DNA of 64,000 nucleotides from Anaerobiospirillum succiniciproducens DSM 6400 (GTDB taxonomy: Bacteria; Pseudomonadota; Gammaproteobacteria; Enterobacterales; Succinivibrionaceae): assembly GCF_000482845.1 (NCBI RefSeq), contig NZ_AXWV01000013.1, positions 29,534 through 93,533 on the forward strand. Direction: 5' to 3'. The notes beneath the pieces were generated by a model. That model had not been told where the DNA came from, ran no database searches, and saw only the letters and a program-made list of their open reading frames with translations. The position numbers and the translations under genes are program-made. This document shows, one piece after another, positions 47,539-57,582 of this stretch; the first letter of the stretch is position 1; every line of letters starts with the position of its first letter.

Positions 47539-47904
47539 ATGAGCCGAAATGATATTCTCAAGAGCAATGCCTCTGATGTTGCACATCATGGCGCATTCGA
47601 TCTTGAGCAATACGCTTCTCAAATGAAGCAGTTAGATGCTGAAGCCCTCTACACTTTTATTGCAGCTGTAGTGGTAACTTTAGTGTTCTGGCTGTCTATC
47701 TTCTTCACCCACGACTCTTCAGTCACTCTCTTGCATCTACCTTTGTGGTTTGTTCTAAGCTGCCTTGGTGGTTATGCTTTCTCTGTTATAGCTGTTATCT
47801 TCTTAGTAAAAGTTTGCTTAAAGTCCATGGCTCTAAAAGTGCCATCCTATAAGCACTCTGATGATGGCTTAACTGTAGCTAATAACAAGAATAATTCTAT
47901 CTAA
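47539..47904 (+). CDS. yhdT: YhdT-family (DUF997) small membrane protein
   Basis: A 121-residue inner-membrane protein with two hydrophobic segments (residues ~37-60 and ~68-95). It matches the YhdT/DUF997 pattern, in which a short polar N-terminus leads into a W-containing helix, then a PLWF-like turn and a second helix ending in a basic region. In E. coli and relatives yhdT lies directly upstream of panF, exactly as here. The function of YhdT is not established; it may assist or regulate the symporter. AAGGGA precedes the ATG, and panF starts 16 bp after the stop, so the two are co-transcribed. Confidence 0.85.
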   Translation: MSRNDILKSNASDVAHHGAFDLEQYASQMKQLDAEALYTFIAAVVVTLVFWLSIFFTHDSSVTLLHLPLWFVLSCLGGYAFSVIAVIFLVKVCLKSMALKVPSYKHSDDGLTVANNKNNSI

Positions 47905-47920
47905 AGGTAGCTTACAAGAC

Positions 47921-49582
47921 ATGACTAACGTTCTTCCTTTGCTGCCAATAGGTATTTTCTTTGCCGTTCTTTTAACTATTGGCTACATCACTTCATATCG
48001 AGCTAATCGTGCAGCTCACTTTAAAAAAGAGTATTTCTTAGGTTCGCAAAACTTAGGCGGCATCGTTTTAGCGATGACCTTAGTTGCAACCTATGGCTCT
48101 GTATCTTCATTCATCTCAGGACCAGGTGTTGCTTGGAATCTCGGTCTTGGTTGGGTGGTCTTTGCCGCACCTCAGATCATTACTGCATTCTTGATCTTAG
48201 GTATGCTCGGCAAAAGAATGACTATCCTTGCTCACCGCACTGATAGTCTTACTGTTATCGACCTCTTATTTGAGCGCTTTAAGTCTCGCACTGTATCTTT
48301 CATCTTAGCGGTGATGATGGTGCTGTTCTTTACTGCCATGATCGTCGGTCAGTTCATTGGCGGCGCTCAGATCTTTGCAGGTCTTACTGGTATTGATTAC
48401 AGCTTTGGTCTCATTATCTTTGCCCTGGTGACGGTTTTATACTCATCAGGTGGCTTTAGAGCTGTGGCCATTACTGATGCTGTCTGTGCCTTTTTAATGT
48501 TACTGGGCATGTTCATCTTAGCTTACGTCATCATCTCTGAAGGTGGTGGCATTGCTGCTATTATGGACACTCTTTCTAAGGTAAACATTGATGAGGCTAC
48601 TGGCATTAGCCGTAATCTTGAGTTTAACGCTGGCGGCAATCTTTCTTTAGGCTTACTGTTCTCATCATGGGTCTTAGTAGGTTTTGCCACTGTGGGTCTA
48701 CCACAGAGCTTAGTGCGTTGCATGGGTTATAAGTCATCTCATGATCTGCACAAGTCCATGATCATCGCTACCGTAGTTTGTGGTGCACTGATGATCGGTA
48801 TGACCATGCTTGGCGTACTCTCACGTGCGGTTATTACTGAGATGCCAAAGGCAGGTACCGATGCGGTGATCCCAACTCTGCTTGCAACTAAGATGCACCC
48901 GATCATTGCCGGTGTAACAATCTTAGGCCCATTAGCAGCAACCATGAGTACTGTAAGCTCACTGTTAATTGCAGCTGCTTCTGCCATCATTCGTGATTTA
49001 TTTAAGTCACTCCACCGCGATAGCACCACTGCATCTGCAAGCAAGCCATCTGCAGCCGCTGCCGCTGCTGTCGCCGATAGCACTGCAGCAGAAGCTAATG
49101 CAGCTGATAGCACTACTGCAGCTAAAAAGAGCGCATCAAATGAGGAGCACGAACTCATTAAAGATGCCTCAAGCAGTGCCATTAGCTATCATGAGAAACT
49201 CATTGCCCGTGGTACCACCATGGTGATGGGTGTGGTCGCAATTACCCTTGCTCTTTTCCCAATGGATATTGTGGTGTGGGTAAATCTGTTTGCGTTTGGT
49301 GGTCTTGAAAGTGCCTTTGTATGGCCAATTATTTTGGGCATGTTCTGGAGACGTTTTAACACCTGTGGTTTATTAACCTCCATTGCATTGTCACTTTCAG
49401 TCTATGCCATCTTCATGATCTTTAAACTGCCATTCTTTGGCTGCCATAGCATTGTTCCTGCAATGTTAGCTGGTCTTATCGGTGCTTTTATTGGTACCTA
49501 TATTGGCAGTGCGATCTTAGGACAACGTATGAGCAAGGAGACCCATATGATCTTCTTCCCTCACAAACCAATGCTCGACTAG
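47921..49582 (+). CDS. panF: Sodium/pantothenate symporter PanF
   Basis: Inner-membrane Na+ symporter of the SSS family that imports pantothenate for coenzyme A synthesis. Matches to PanF include EYFLGSQNLGGIVLAMTLVATYGSVSSF, the GPGVAWNLGLGWV block, QFIGGAQIFAGLTGI, GGFRAVAITDAVCAFLML and VNLFAFGGLESAFVWPIILG. About 13 hydrophobic segments are present. An Ala/Ser-rich cytoplasmic insert of about 55 residues (~370-420, with AAAAAVADSTAAEANAAD) lengthens the protein to 553 against 483 in E. coli. The insert is typical of the low-complexity additions in this genome. It is second in the yhdT-panF unit, under the candidate structured leader. Confidence 0.93.
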   Translation: MTNVLPLLPIGIFFAVLLTIGYITSYRANRAAHFKKEYFLGSQNLGGIVLAMTLVATYGSVSSFISGPGVAWNLGLGWVVFAAPQIITAFLILGMLGKRMTILAHRTDSLTVIDLLFERFKSRTVSFILAVMMVLFFTAMIVGQFIGGAQIFAGLTGIDYSFGLIIFALVTVLYSSGGFRAVAITDAVCAFLMLLGMFILAYVIISEGGGIAAIMDTLSKVNIDEATGISRNLEFNAGGNLSLGLLFSSWVLVGFATVGLPQSLVRCMGYKSSHDLHKSMIIATVVCGALMIGMTMLGVLSRAVITEMPKAGTDAVIPTLLATKMHPIIAGVTILGPLAATMSTVSSLLIAAASAIIRDLFKSLHRDSTTASASKPSAAAAAAVADSTAAEANAADSTTAAKKSASNEEHELIKDASSSAISYHEKLIARGTTMVMGVVAITLALFPMDIVVWVNLFAFGGLESAFVWPIILGMFWRRFNTCGLLTSIALSLSVYAIFMIFKLPFFGCHSIVPAMLAGLIGAFIGTYIGSAILGQRMSKETHMIFFPHKPMLD

Positions 49583-49665
49583 TCCTAACAAGAATGCTCT
49601 ACTAAGTCCCAAAAGTACGAGCGCCGCTAGCTTAAACCAAGCAATAAGCTAGAGCCAAATACTAC

Positions 49666-49709
49666 AAAGGCCGGTGATAACATGCTTAGGCATGAGCTCA
49701 CTGGCCTTT
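49666..49709. terminator. Bidirectional hairpin between panF and the uvrD-like gene
   Basis: AAAGGCCGGTGA pairs with TCACTGGCCTTT (12 bp, one G-U), and the loop contains a second small stem (CATGC/GCATG). It lies between two convergent genes. T-rich bases follow on both strands (CTTTCTAGTT and CTTTGTAGTATTT). Confidence 0.65.
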
Positions 49710-49741
49710 CTAGTTATGAATAACGCACTTACAAGCGCCTA

Positions 49742-52700
49742 TTAATCATTATCTACATCATCTTGATACAGATTGAAGCCTTGCGGCAATCCATATGAGT
49801 AGCCAGCATCCTTAAACTTCTCAGTGGCCCTTTCATAAGATGAAACACCCTTAGGTCTATACCCACCGCCATTTTGCGCACCACCATAAGCATTGCCACC
49901 ATTTTGAGTGCCACCATAATCATTGCTAACCGGTGCAGCACCTCGGCCCTGTCCAAAAGCTCTTGGATCTACTCTGCGCTGATCTTGATGTGCATAGGCT
50001 CCATCACCATCTGCTGCATTTGCAGCCGCATAAATATCTTGTGTAGCTTCATTAGCATATGGCTCAGAGTTATTGGCTCTTGGAGCACGTGCTCTAGAGT
50101 ATGCTCTTTGATTGTCTGCAGCAGCCTTAGGTTTGCCTACTTGCTCACTTTGGTTAGATTCCAAGCAATTTAAGAACTGAGATACGCTCATGGAGCCATT
50201 CTCATCTTCCTCTTCGGCAAAAGGATTATCACCAAATGGAGAATCACTTTCTTTAGCAAAAGGCGAGCTTGCTGACTCATAAGAGGCATATGGCTCACTT
50301 GGCTCAGAGCCATGATCCTCATCCTCGAATGCTACCGTCTCAGCTGCACAATGCTCTGAGTTAGTACCATCAGCGCTATGGTTCTGATACTGCTCCTGAC
50401 CATAACCGTTTGCAGCTTGGTTATAGCCCTTTTCTGCTGGCATGCCATAACCACTTTCTGCAATCGTTCCATAGCCGTTATCTTGGCCATAGCCTGGTTC
50501 TTGGTTATAACCATAGCCATAGCCTTGAGGTGGTACTGGGCCGTTGCCTTGGCTATTGCCTTGTGCTTGGCTATAGGCTTGTGCTGGCCCGTAGGCTTGG
50601 GCTTGTGCTTGACCGTAGGCTTGGGCTTGGCTTGGCTGATTTGAAAAGCCTGGGGTTATAGCCTGGGTTGGGGCCTGCGATGCGGCTAGTTGTCGGCGTG
50701 GGGCGATAACTTGAGGGATAGCTTTGGCTTTGGCCTCTTTACCGCTAAGACGCTCGATCTTGGAGGAGTGCGAGAATGATAAGGTGCGCTGCTTGTTAAG
50801 CTTCTCGTACCAAACGACATACTCACCTTCAACTACTCTAACTTCAAGTACATGACCATAGCCTAAGATCTTGTGATGGAAGCGCTCACCGACCTGCAGT
50901 AGATCAGGATTGTAACTTGAGTGAGTAACAGCCTGCTGCTTTATAACCTTCTCTGGGGCCTTACCAATACTGATGAAGTCTTGATCTTTTAGCTCACCGA
51001 TAAAACGAGATGGCTCACGAGTGTACCTTTCTTTCTTAGCACGGTTTAAGAGCTCACCACCGGCCTCAACTAAGAATAGCTGCTTACAGGCACGGGTCAT
51101 AGCCACGTACATGAGGCGGCGTTCTTCAGCAACATTCTGCTCGTTAATGGAGTTCTTAGTTGGGAAGATGGACTCATTAAGACTAATCACAAAGACGTAA
51201 TCAAACTCTAGGCCCTTAGCGTTGTGCACGGTCATCAGGCTCACTGGAGCAATGCCTTGATTAGCATCGAGCGAGTTCATGAGTGCAATCTGTCCGATAA
51301 AGTCGGCTAGATTTACATCATCGTCATGATTCTTCTTAAAGTCGCTTAAATAGGTTCTTAAGCTAGCGAGCTTTTCTAAACGCTCGTCTTCACCAGATTG
51401 TTTTAAAAACTCATCATAGCCAGAGTCATTTAAGATGATCTCTAAATCATCACTTGGACTACGGAATGGAGCTGAGGCAAGCTTGTTCATCATCTCGATG
51501 AACTTGCTCATATTATTGCCTGGGTTTAAGAAAGGATCATCAATGGCCATGCTCAAGGCACGGTATAAAGAGCAACGATGATTACGCGCAATCTCTTCTA
51601 AGCGCTCCATACGCTTCTTACCAAAGCGACGTGGCGGCACATTAGCAATACGTCTAAAGGCTACATCATCATCAAGATTTACTCTCAGACGTACATAAGC
51701 GATAACATCACGAATTTCTTTGCGATCAAAGAAGCTCAGATCGCCCACCATATTGTAGACAATCTTACGTGCCGCGAGCTCTTGCTCTAAGATGAGAGCA
51801 ATAAAGTGCGAGCGGTATAAGACGGCAATGCTAGCCTCAGGATCGTGACTTTGAATATCCTTAATCGTTCTGCCAACAAACTTTGCCTCAATAAAGCTAT
51901 TGCCAGCATGAGCCACGATTGGCTTGAGTGTATGCACACTCTTAGGCTTGTTTTTCTTATAGTAATTGTCTCTTTCTTGCTGCGCACCATAGCGGCCACG
52001 TGCTTTGGTAGTAGCAGTACCAATTGGTGGAAAGTAGTTCTCGGTATGAGGGGCATTATGCTCTTGATCTTGGCTGCCAAGGTTAGCAAAGGAGGCGTTA
52101 GCAAGATCGGTATTGCTGCCATCTAAGTTGCCTGTAGATGCATAACTTGACTCATCATTAGCATCGAAGTTGATGCCCACACGACGCAGCTTATTTTCTT
52201 TTTTGTAGCCGACGGTTTTCTTGAGCCTATCGTACATAGGCTTGCCCACCTGAGTACTAAACTCCTCAGGTATGACCTCATCACAATCATCTTCAAAAAT
52301 AGAGCTAAAGTCCTCATCACCAAATGGTGACTCGTAGCTCTCATCTTGAGTTGGATCGTAATAGAGAGTTTGCTCAGGCTGAGCTAAAGCTGCAGGTACA
52401 TTACGATTCGCAGCGTTGCCTAAATAGGACTTATTTTGAATCTCTCTGGCTACTTCCTTACTTAACTCTTCATCAGGCTCATAATTTGGATCAATTACGC
52501 TGACCATATCGTCTAAGGTAATATCACCACGCATTGGTTCTAAAGGCAGGCGCTCAGGATCTAAATTATTTGAGATCACCGAGTAGGCAGCCTGCAGAAT
52601 ATTGCCTTGAGAGCGATAGTTCTTAGTCAGATGTAATTGCACGCCATCTTCGTCAGCATGAGCGTCAACAAAGCCTTTAAAGTACTCGACGCGAGCACCT

Positions 52701-53488
52701 CTAAAAGAGTAGATGGTCTGATCAGGATCGCCCACGATAAAGAGGTTTTGATTAAAACCTGCCAAGATCTCCACTAACTCATACTGATCTCTATCGATAT
52801 CCTGAAACTCGTCTACCAAGATATATTCAAGACGCTCTTGCCAACGCTGTCTGACCTCAGGGAAGTTCTTTAAAATGTGCAGCGTGAGTAAGATGAGATC
52901 ATCAAAGTCGAGAGTATATGTACTTCTTTGGGCAAAGAGATAGCGCCAATAGAGCTTTAAAGTATCTTCTGTAGCGCTGCTAGAGCGATTGAGCAAGATT
53001 GAAGAGTCATCGCCAACAAAATCAGGGATGTAGTCTTTTGTCTCTTTAGTAGAGTCAATAAACTCCCAAGCCTTACGTAAGTTGAGCTCCTTACCATTGA
53101 TGTCGCACTCTTTGTACAGAGGTCTTAAGATCTCTTTAACATCGTTAACATCGGCAATGGTAAACGTCTTAGGCCAGCCTAAAACACTGATCTCTTCACG
53201 CAAAAAGCTAGCGCAAAAGCCGTGGAATGTAGTGATAAATGGATTGCCAATAGCATTGCCGCACAGAGCCTTCACACGCTCCTTCATCTCGGCTGCAGCT
53301 TTGTTAGTGAAGGTTACGCACCACACAGATCGTGGTGAGATACCGTATTCACTAATTAAATAGGCATAGCGATAGGTCAGAGTCTTGGTTTTACCAGTAC
53401 CTGCACCCGCGTGAAGACACACATAACCCTCGGTGATTTCAACCGCAGTACGTTGTTCTTCGTTGAGTACATCTAACCACTCAGACAT
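49742..53488 (-). CDS. uvrD: UvrD/PcrA-like SF1A DNA helicase with large insertion and Q/Y-rich tail
   Basis: A 3'-5' DNA helicase of the UvrD/PcrA/Rep group, used in nucleotide-excision repair and removal of recombination intermediates. Motifs: the Q-motif region LNEEQRTAV, Walker A AGAGTGKT at 27-34, TFTNKAAAEMKERV, LVDEFQD near 223, GDPDQTIYSFRGA, LMTVHNAKGLEFD and YVAMTRA. A Tudor-like C-terminal module (GERFHHKILGYGHVLEV, ~880-915) points to UvrD/PcrA rather than Rep, but paralogues are hard to separate, so the symbol is tentative. Oddities are an acidic, polar insertion of about 190 residues inside domain 2A (~325-528) and a Gln/Tyr/Gly/Ala-rich tail from ~935 to 1248. Length is about 1.7 times the norm. 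An upstream gene of unknown function (54392) is 124 bp away on the same strand. Confidence 0.88.
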   Translation of the reverse strand: MSEWLDVLNEEQRTAVEITEGYVCLHAGAGTGKTKTLTYRYAYLISEYGISPRSVWCVTFTNKAAAEMKERVKALCGNAIGNPFITTFHGFCASFLREEISVLGWPKTFTIADVNDVKEILRPLYKECDINGKELNLRKAWEFIDSTKETKDYIPDFVGDDSSILLNRSSSATEDTLKLYWRYLFAQRSTYTLDFDDLILLTLHILKNFPEVRQRWQERLEYILVDEFQDIDRDQYELVEILAGFNQNLFIVGDPDQTIYSFRGARVEYFKGFVDAHADEDGVQLHLTKNYRSQGNILQAAYSVISNNLDPERLPLEPMRGDITLDDMVSVIDPNYEPDEELSKEVAREIQNKSYLGNAANRNVPAALAQPEQTLYYDPTQDESYESPFGDEDFSSIFEDDCDEVIPEEFSTQVGKPMYDRLKKTVGYKKENKLRRVGINFDANDESSYASTGNLDGSNTDLANASFANLGSQDQEHNAPHTENYFPPIGTATTKARGRYGAQQERDNYYKKNKPKSVHTLKPIVAHAGNSFIEAKFVGRTIKDIQSHDPEASIAVLYRSHFIALILEQELAARKIVYNMVGDLSFFDRKEIRDVIAYVRLRVNLDDDVAFRRIANVPPRRFGKKRMERLEEIARNHRCSLYRALSMAIDDPFLNPGNNMSKFIEMMNKLASAPFRSPSDDLEIILNDSGYDEFLKQSGEDERLEKLASLRTYLSDFKKNHDDDVNLADFIGQIALMNSLDANQGIAPVSLMTVHNAKGLEFDYVFVISLNESIFPTKNSINEQNVAEERRLMYVAMTRACKQLFLVEAGGELLNRAKKERYTREPSRFIGELKDQDFISIGKAPEKVIKQQAVTHSSYNPDLLQVGERFHHKILGYGHVLEVRVVEGEYVVWYEKLNKQRTLSFSHSSKIERLSGKEAKAKAIPQVIAPRRQLAASQAPTQAITPGFSNQPSQAQAYGQAQAQAYGPAQAYSQAQGNSQGNGPVPPQGYGYGYNQEPGYGQDNGYGTIAESGYGMPAEKGYNQAANGYGQEQYQNHSADGTNSEHCAAETVAFEDEDHGSEPSEPYASYESASSPFAKESDSPFGDNPFAEEEDENGSMSVSQFLNCLESNQSEQVGKPKAAADNQRAYSRARAPRANNSEPYANEATQDIYAAANAADGDGAYAHQDQRRVDPRAFGQGRGAAPVSNDYGGTQNGGNAYGGAQNGGGYRPKGVSSYERATEKFKDAGYSYGLPQGFNLYQDDVDND

Positions 53489-53612
53489 GTTGTCCCCACT
53501 AATTGATCACTAATTTGCGTAGCTACTGATCATATCAGCAATAGCGCATACTCCCAAATTCAGGAGTGCAATCATACACGCTAAGACATGTATGAAAAAT
53601 TACGAGCAGTAC

Positions 53613-54392
53613 TTATGAACAGTTCTTTAAGTTAAGCGCGACCTTGCCAAGAATACGCAGGCTATTAGCTGCACAATCTAAATACTCAGCGGCATCGAAA
53701 CATAAGTCAGAGAAGCTTAGCGCACTTAAATCTGTAGTAGCACTCTCATCAAAGTTATTGAGCATTAGTGCGCACTCTTCAAGCGCCTCAAGATCAATAC
53801 CTGCTGCGACTATGGCATCAGCGCTACCGTACTTAGATTGCGCAAGATAAATAAGCTCATGGCCTAAATAGTTGAGGCCATTAACAATGGAGTACATATT
53901 CTTAGTTACCATTTGCACGAATGCTTCAGGTAGCACAAAGAGCTCCATGAACAGATTGTTATTGAGTCCTGCAGCAAGCTCATCTTGTGCAAAAACCGGC
54001 ATATCCGCATCAGAGCCATCAACTAAGATCCAATCTTGCAGCATCTGATGGGCAATAAGACGTGATTGTCTTAAAGTTGCTCGAATCGCACTAGCTCTTG
54101 CCTCCATACTCATATGAGCAGCGCATTGTGGCTCATCATCACATGCATCATCTGATGTAAGAGCAGAATCATCACAAGAGCAATCCTCATCTTCAAATGA
54201 CTCTTGAGTACCCTCTAATTCCTTAAGGCGCTCATCAAGCTCGTCTAGAGAGATTTTGCGGGCAGCAAACTCTGAAATTGCATGAGCAGTAATGTCTACA
54301 ATACATTCTTTTAGCGAGACCAAATTCTCTAAAGTCTCATTAGGATTCTTGGCACTGTCCTTATCAAAAAAGCTCTTATCGTATAGCGGCAT
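53613..54392 (-). CDS. Unknown acidic soluble protein
   Basis: A 259-residue protein I do not recognise. It has a helical N-terminal part, an Asp/Glu/Cys-rich linker at ~65-90 (with a CSCDD cluster), and a helical C-terminal half containing LFVLPEAFVQMVTKNMYSIVNGLNY. No signal peptide, membrane helix or catalytic motif is visible. I use the ATG at 54392, which has AGGAG about 10 nt upstream; the longer frame would start at an ATG (54410) whose own codons contain that AGGAG. It lies 124 bp upstream of the uvrD-like gene on the same strand and may be co-transcribed with it. Confidence 0.7.
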   Translation of the reverse strand: MPLYDKSFFDKDSAKNPNETLENLVSLKECIVDITAHAISEFAARKISLDELDERLKELEGTQESFEDEDCSCDDSALTSDDACDDEPQCAAHMSMEARASAIRATLRQSRLIAHQMLQDWILVDGSDADMPVFAQDELAAGLNNNLFMELFVLPEAFVQMVTKNMYSIVNGLNYLGHELIYLAQSKYGSADAIVAAGIDLEALEECALMLNNFDESATTDLSALSFSDLCFDAAEYLDCAANSLRILGKVALNLKNCS

Positions 54393-54740
54393 AGCAATAA
54401 AACTCCTCATCTAACCTAAATATTATAGAGGCTATTGCTCATGGTGAGTTTACTGTTTTTCTCAACATCAGCTTGTAGACACAAAAGTAAATAAATGGCG
54501 ATGCAGGTTCATCCATGAACTGCGATCTCAATACGTAGCTATGACAATATCTTAGTATCTACACTCTAAGATCTTAGGCAACGAGAATTACGACAAGTTG
54601 ATTGTAGGAAGGATGCTTTAGCCACTGCGGCGGCAAAAGATGAGCTTTGCAGTTAAATGATATCAGCAATGAGGGGCCATCTTGGCTTAAGCCTATGCGC
54701 CGTGTCGGTACATAGGCTTTTATCGGTTTAGAAGCTGTTG
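54393..54740. other. Intergenic region between ttcA and the unknown acidic gene
   Basis: One notable inverted repeat, AAGCCTATG / CATAGGCTT (54689-54697 with 54711-54719), lies just after the ttcA stop and could end its transcript on the minus strand, although the T-run lies on the plus side (CTTTTATC). Nothing else is recognisable. Confidence 0.45.
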
Positions 54741-55613
54741 CTACTTAACCTTTGGACCGTCTGAGATCTTGGTAAAGTCAAAGAGGTTGCGATCTAAGAG
54801 GTGGGATGGAACGACGTTCTTGAGCGCCTTAAAGATGATATCTGGACGCTTTGGATATTCCTTTTCCCAAGCGCGAATCATGCGCAGCATGGCAGCACGC
54901 TCTTCGTTTTCACCATAGCCACATAAGCCCTTTGGCAGGATTGGATACTCCTTGAGCTTAGATAAGGTGGTGAGATCTTTTTCCTTACAGTACACCAGTG
55001 GACGAATCACAGTGAGATCGTCGTTATCATTACGAAGAATTGGCGGCATGGTCTTCATAATGCCTGAGTAGAACAGGTTTAAAAAGAAAGTCGCTAAGAC
55101 ATCATCACGATGGTGGCCTAAAGCAAGTTTATTAGCACCAATCTCACGAGCGATGGAGTATAAGAAACCGCGACGCATACGTGAGCAAATAGAGCACAGG
55201 CGAGTGCCCTCTGCAGTCTTGGCCTTGGAAATTTCATAAACTGGCTTCTTTAAGCAGAAGAAATCTAAACCTACTTTACGTAAGTGCCCCTCTACTACGC
55301 CCTCAGGAGAACCTGGGAAGCCTGGATCAATATGTACAGGAACTAAGGTAAATGGAATTGGAGCAGAGCGCTTGATGGACAGCAGCAGATCAAGCATGGC
55401 ATAGGAGTCTTTACCACCTGAAATACATACCATGATCTTATCGCCTGGCTCAATCATGCCGTAATCACCAATGGCATGACCTACCTTACGACGCAGACGC
55501 TTAAAGAGCTTATCTGCCTTGTACTTAGCCTCTTTGTCCTCGATATTGAAATAAGGACTTACCTTACGGCCATATTCATCTGCTTTAGATGGCAGATCGT
55601 TGTCATCACGCAC
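54741..55613 (-). CDS. ttcA: tRNA 2-thiocytidine(32) synthetase TtcA
   Basis: TtcA thiolates C32 of certain tRNAs using ATP and a [4Fe-4S] cluster. The PP-loop ATP-binding motif SGGKDSY is at residues ~47-53. The cluster ligands are recognisable as the CSIC pair (~139-142) and the Cys of KGLCGYGENEE (~232). Other family blocks are VPVHIDPGFPG, RRGFLYSIAREIGANKLALGHHRDD and MPPILRNDNDDLTVIRPLVYC. Length (290) is close to the E. coli protein (311). The start is a GTG at 55613, supported by GAGGA 8 nt upstream. In E. coli ttcA lies within about 10 kb of uspE and fnr; here uspE is the immediate upstream neighbour, so part of that order is conserved. Confidence 0.95.
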   Translation of the reverse strand: MRDDNDLPSKADEYGRKVSPYFNIEDKEAKYKADKLFKRLRRKVGHAIGDYGMIEPGDKIMVCISGGKDSYAMLDLLLSIKRSAPIPFTLVPVHIDPGFPGSPEGVVEGHLRKVGLDFFCLKKPVYEISKAKTAEGTRLCSICSRMRRGFLYSIAREIGANKLALGHHRDDVLATFFLNLFYSGIMKTMPPILRNDNDDLTVIRPLVYCKEKDLTTLSKLKEYPILPKGLCGYGENEERAAMLRMIRAWEKEYPKRPDIIFKALKNVVPSHLLDRNLFDFTKISDGPKVK

Positions 55614-55946
55614 TTGTTAATTCCTCTAATGGCGCTGCACTTGAAAAGCGTAAGCACCCATCTTGATGATGTAAGTACTTTCGCTTTTCGGCGTCTTACT
55701 AATCCGATCTCAGGCTGACTTGAGAGCCTGTCTTGTTAATCGCAATACATGCGACTCAAGGAGGATCGGCAAAAAAATCGGGCCATAAGTTTAGCACATG
55801 GAAGGCAAAAACATCAGCAAAGTGAGAATCAAAAACTAGAGCGCACAAACAACAAAGGCAGCTACAAGCATCTTAAGCTTGTTAAAGCTGCCTTATCTTA
55901 GTTTTACTAGGCCTTCATGAGGCCTTAGCTTGATAAGCTTATTAAT
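55614..55946. other. Intergenic region between uspE and ttcA
   Basis: Holds the uspE terminator (55855-55894), which separates the two same-strand genes, so ttcA must have its own promoter in the remaining ~240 bp. I could not place it. Confidence 0.5.
55855..55894 (-). terminator. Long hairpin terminator after uspE
   Basis: AAGGCAGCT pairs with AGCTGCCTT and, inside, ACAAGC pairs with GCTTGT. On the minus strand the stem is followed by the T-rich TTTGTTGTTTG. It lies about 50 bp after the uspE stop. Confidence 0.65.
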
Positions 55947-56906
55947 CTATTCAGTTACAGCCTCAGAGCTTACTGGAATACGCTCAATTACTGCCTTTGG
56001 AGTAATCACAGCGCAATCGCAATCGAGCTCATCTACTACGCGCTCACAGATGTTGCCTGCTAAAGCTACTGCAATACCCTTACGTGCAGAAGTACCAATA
56101 AACAGAGCAGTTGGGTTGAGCTCAGCGCATAAGGTCGGGATTACATCATCTGGCTGACCTTCGCGAATATGACAATACTCAGCTGGAATCTTATGACGTG
56201 CAGCAAATGACAACACTGCCTTGCAGCCTTCTTTTAATGCTGCATCGCCTAAAAGATCAGGCGTAAAGCCTGGCAGGTCAATAGCTGCTGGCGGCAGGAT
56301 TGGAGGAATAGCATTGAGAATGTGAATCTTGCAATGCATGATACGAGATACCTCTTGAGCCTCACGCAACAGACGTACGTTGAGCATCTTAAGCTCAGTA
56401 TCTTCTGGATCAGAAAGATCAAGTGCAATTGCAATAATGCCAGTTGGATGCCAGATATGATCTTTGGCAATGAGCACTGGTACAGGAGCATGACGGAGCA
56501 GCTGCCAATCAAGTGGAGTGAATAACACGCTATCAAACATGCCGTGCACTTCATGAGCCTTGATGAGAAGATCTACAGCTTCATCCCGGGCCATCTGAGT
56601 AATTTGCTTACCCACATTCTTGGAGCTGATGATACGAGTCTCAACGTCATATCCCATAGCATGTATAGACAGATATGACTTAAGCCACTTTTCACTCTTG
56701 GCAGTTACATCAGCGTTAATATCTTCTTTAGACTCTACAGAAAGCACTGATGGAATACCAGGAGTCATCTCAGAAACTGGCATAACAGCGATAATCTTAC
56801 GTCTATCTTTGCCAGCCGCCTGTGCTAAAGCCATAGCGCGCTCTAAAGCTACTTGGCGCATTTGCTTTGGCTCAATGACCACTAAAATCTTCTTAAGTTT
56901 TCGCAC
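55947..56906 (-). CDS. uspE: Tandem universal stress protein UspE
   Basis: A cytoplasmic protein with two universal-stress-protein domains in tandem (residues ~5-150 and ~160-310), as in E. coli UspE (316 aa). Matches include KKILVVIEP at the start, LIKAHEVHGMFDSVLFTPLDWQLLRHAPVPVLIAKD at the end of domain 1, and ALFIGTSARKGIAVALAGNICERVVDELDCDCAVITPK in domain 2. The last segment holds the Gly-rich loop that binds nucleotide in ATP-binding USPs. UspE is linked to stress resistance and motility or adhesion in enteric bacteria. The start is a GTG at 56906 with GGAG 7 nt upstream. ttcA follows after a terminator. Confidence 0.92.
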   Translation of the reverse strand: MRKLKKILVVIEPKQMRQVALERAMALAQAAGKDRRKIIAVMPVSEMTPGIPSVLSVESKEDINADVTAKSEKWLKSYLSIHAMGYDVETRIISSKNVGKQITQMARDEAVDLLIKAHEVHGMFDSVLFTPLDWQLLRHAPVPVLIAKDHIWHPTGIIAIALDLSDPEDTELKMLNVRLLREAQEVSRIMHCKIHILNAIPPILPPAAIDLPGFTPDLLGDAALKEGCKAVLSFAARHKIPAEYCHIREGQPDDVIPTLCAELNPTALFIGTSARKGIAVALAGNICERVVDELDCDCAVITPKAVIERIPVSSEAVTE

Positions 56907-57582
56907 CTTAAGTCTCCGTTTTCCTTTTCAGGCTGTTTGTATGCCTCTATCTTATTGCCATTATTGAGCGTTTTTCAAAACTTATGATGACAAAGAAAAA
57001 GCACAGAGCGTGACGCTTTAAACTTGCGCCTCAGCTATGACGGCCTTAAGTACATACATGGTATGAGAGTTTAGCTCAACAACTAAAGGACGTGTAAATG
57101 CCCGATCCTTTAGCCTGACGGCTTTATATTTTAGCATGCTCATAGCAAAACGGCTTAATACATGAGCAACAACGATCACTTAGACCTGTTCTTATTGCGA
57201 TTGAACCATAGTTACACTCTGAGCAGTTTACGTTTTGCACCAAGCCCATCTATCTAAAGCAAGGTAGAAAATACACCAACAATACATATAAGCCATTTGC
57301 TCTTTTCATGTTTGCGCAGAAAGGGGCTCATCAGCACCAAGAAGTGGTAAACGGATCTATTAGCTGATCTTAAGAAAAAACTTGTGCAGGCTCATAGATG
57401 CAGCGCTTGAGTTTTGCACGAGAGGAAGGTCTTGAGCTGCTTTGATATCTAGCCTTTTGTTATGGTGAAACGGCTAAGATGATTTGATTGTGAGGCTTTG
57501 CTCTATGGGCCTTGGCTGTTTGGGGATGAACCTTGGCTTGTGGAGCCAAGGTCATGATTGAATGGGATTATCTTGCGTAAGA
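56907..57582. other. Intergenic region upstream of uspE
   Basis: About 675 bp without a believable gene. One perfect 9-bp hairpin (ACCTTGGCT/AGCCAAGGT, 57530-57552) lies just after the lytic-transglycosylase-like gene on the minus strand, without a T-run. Nothing else stands out. Confidence 0.45.
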
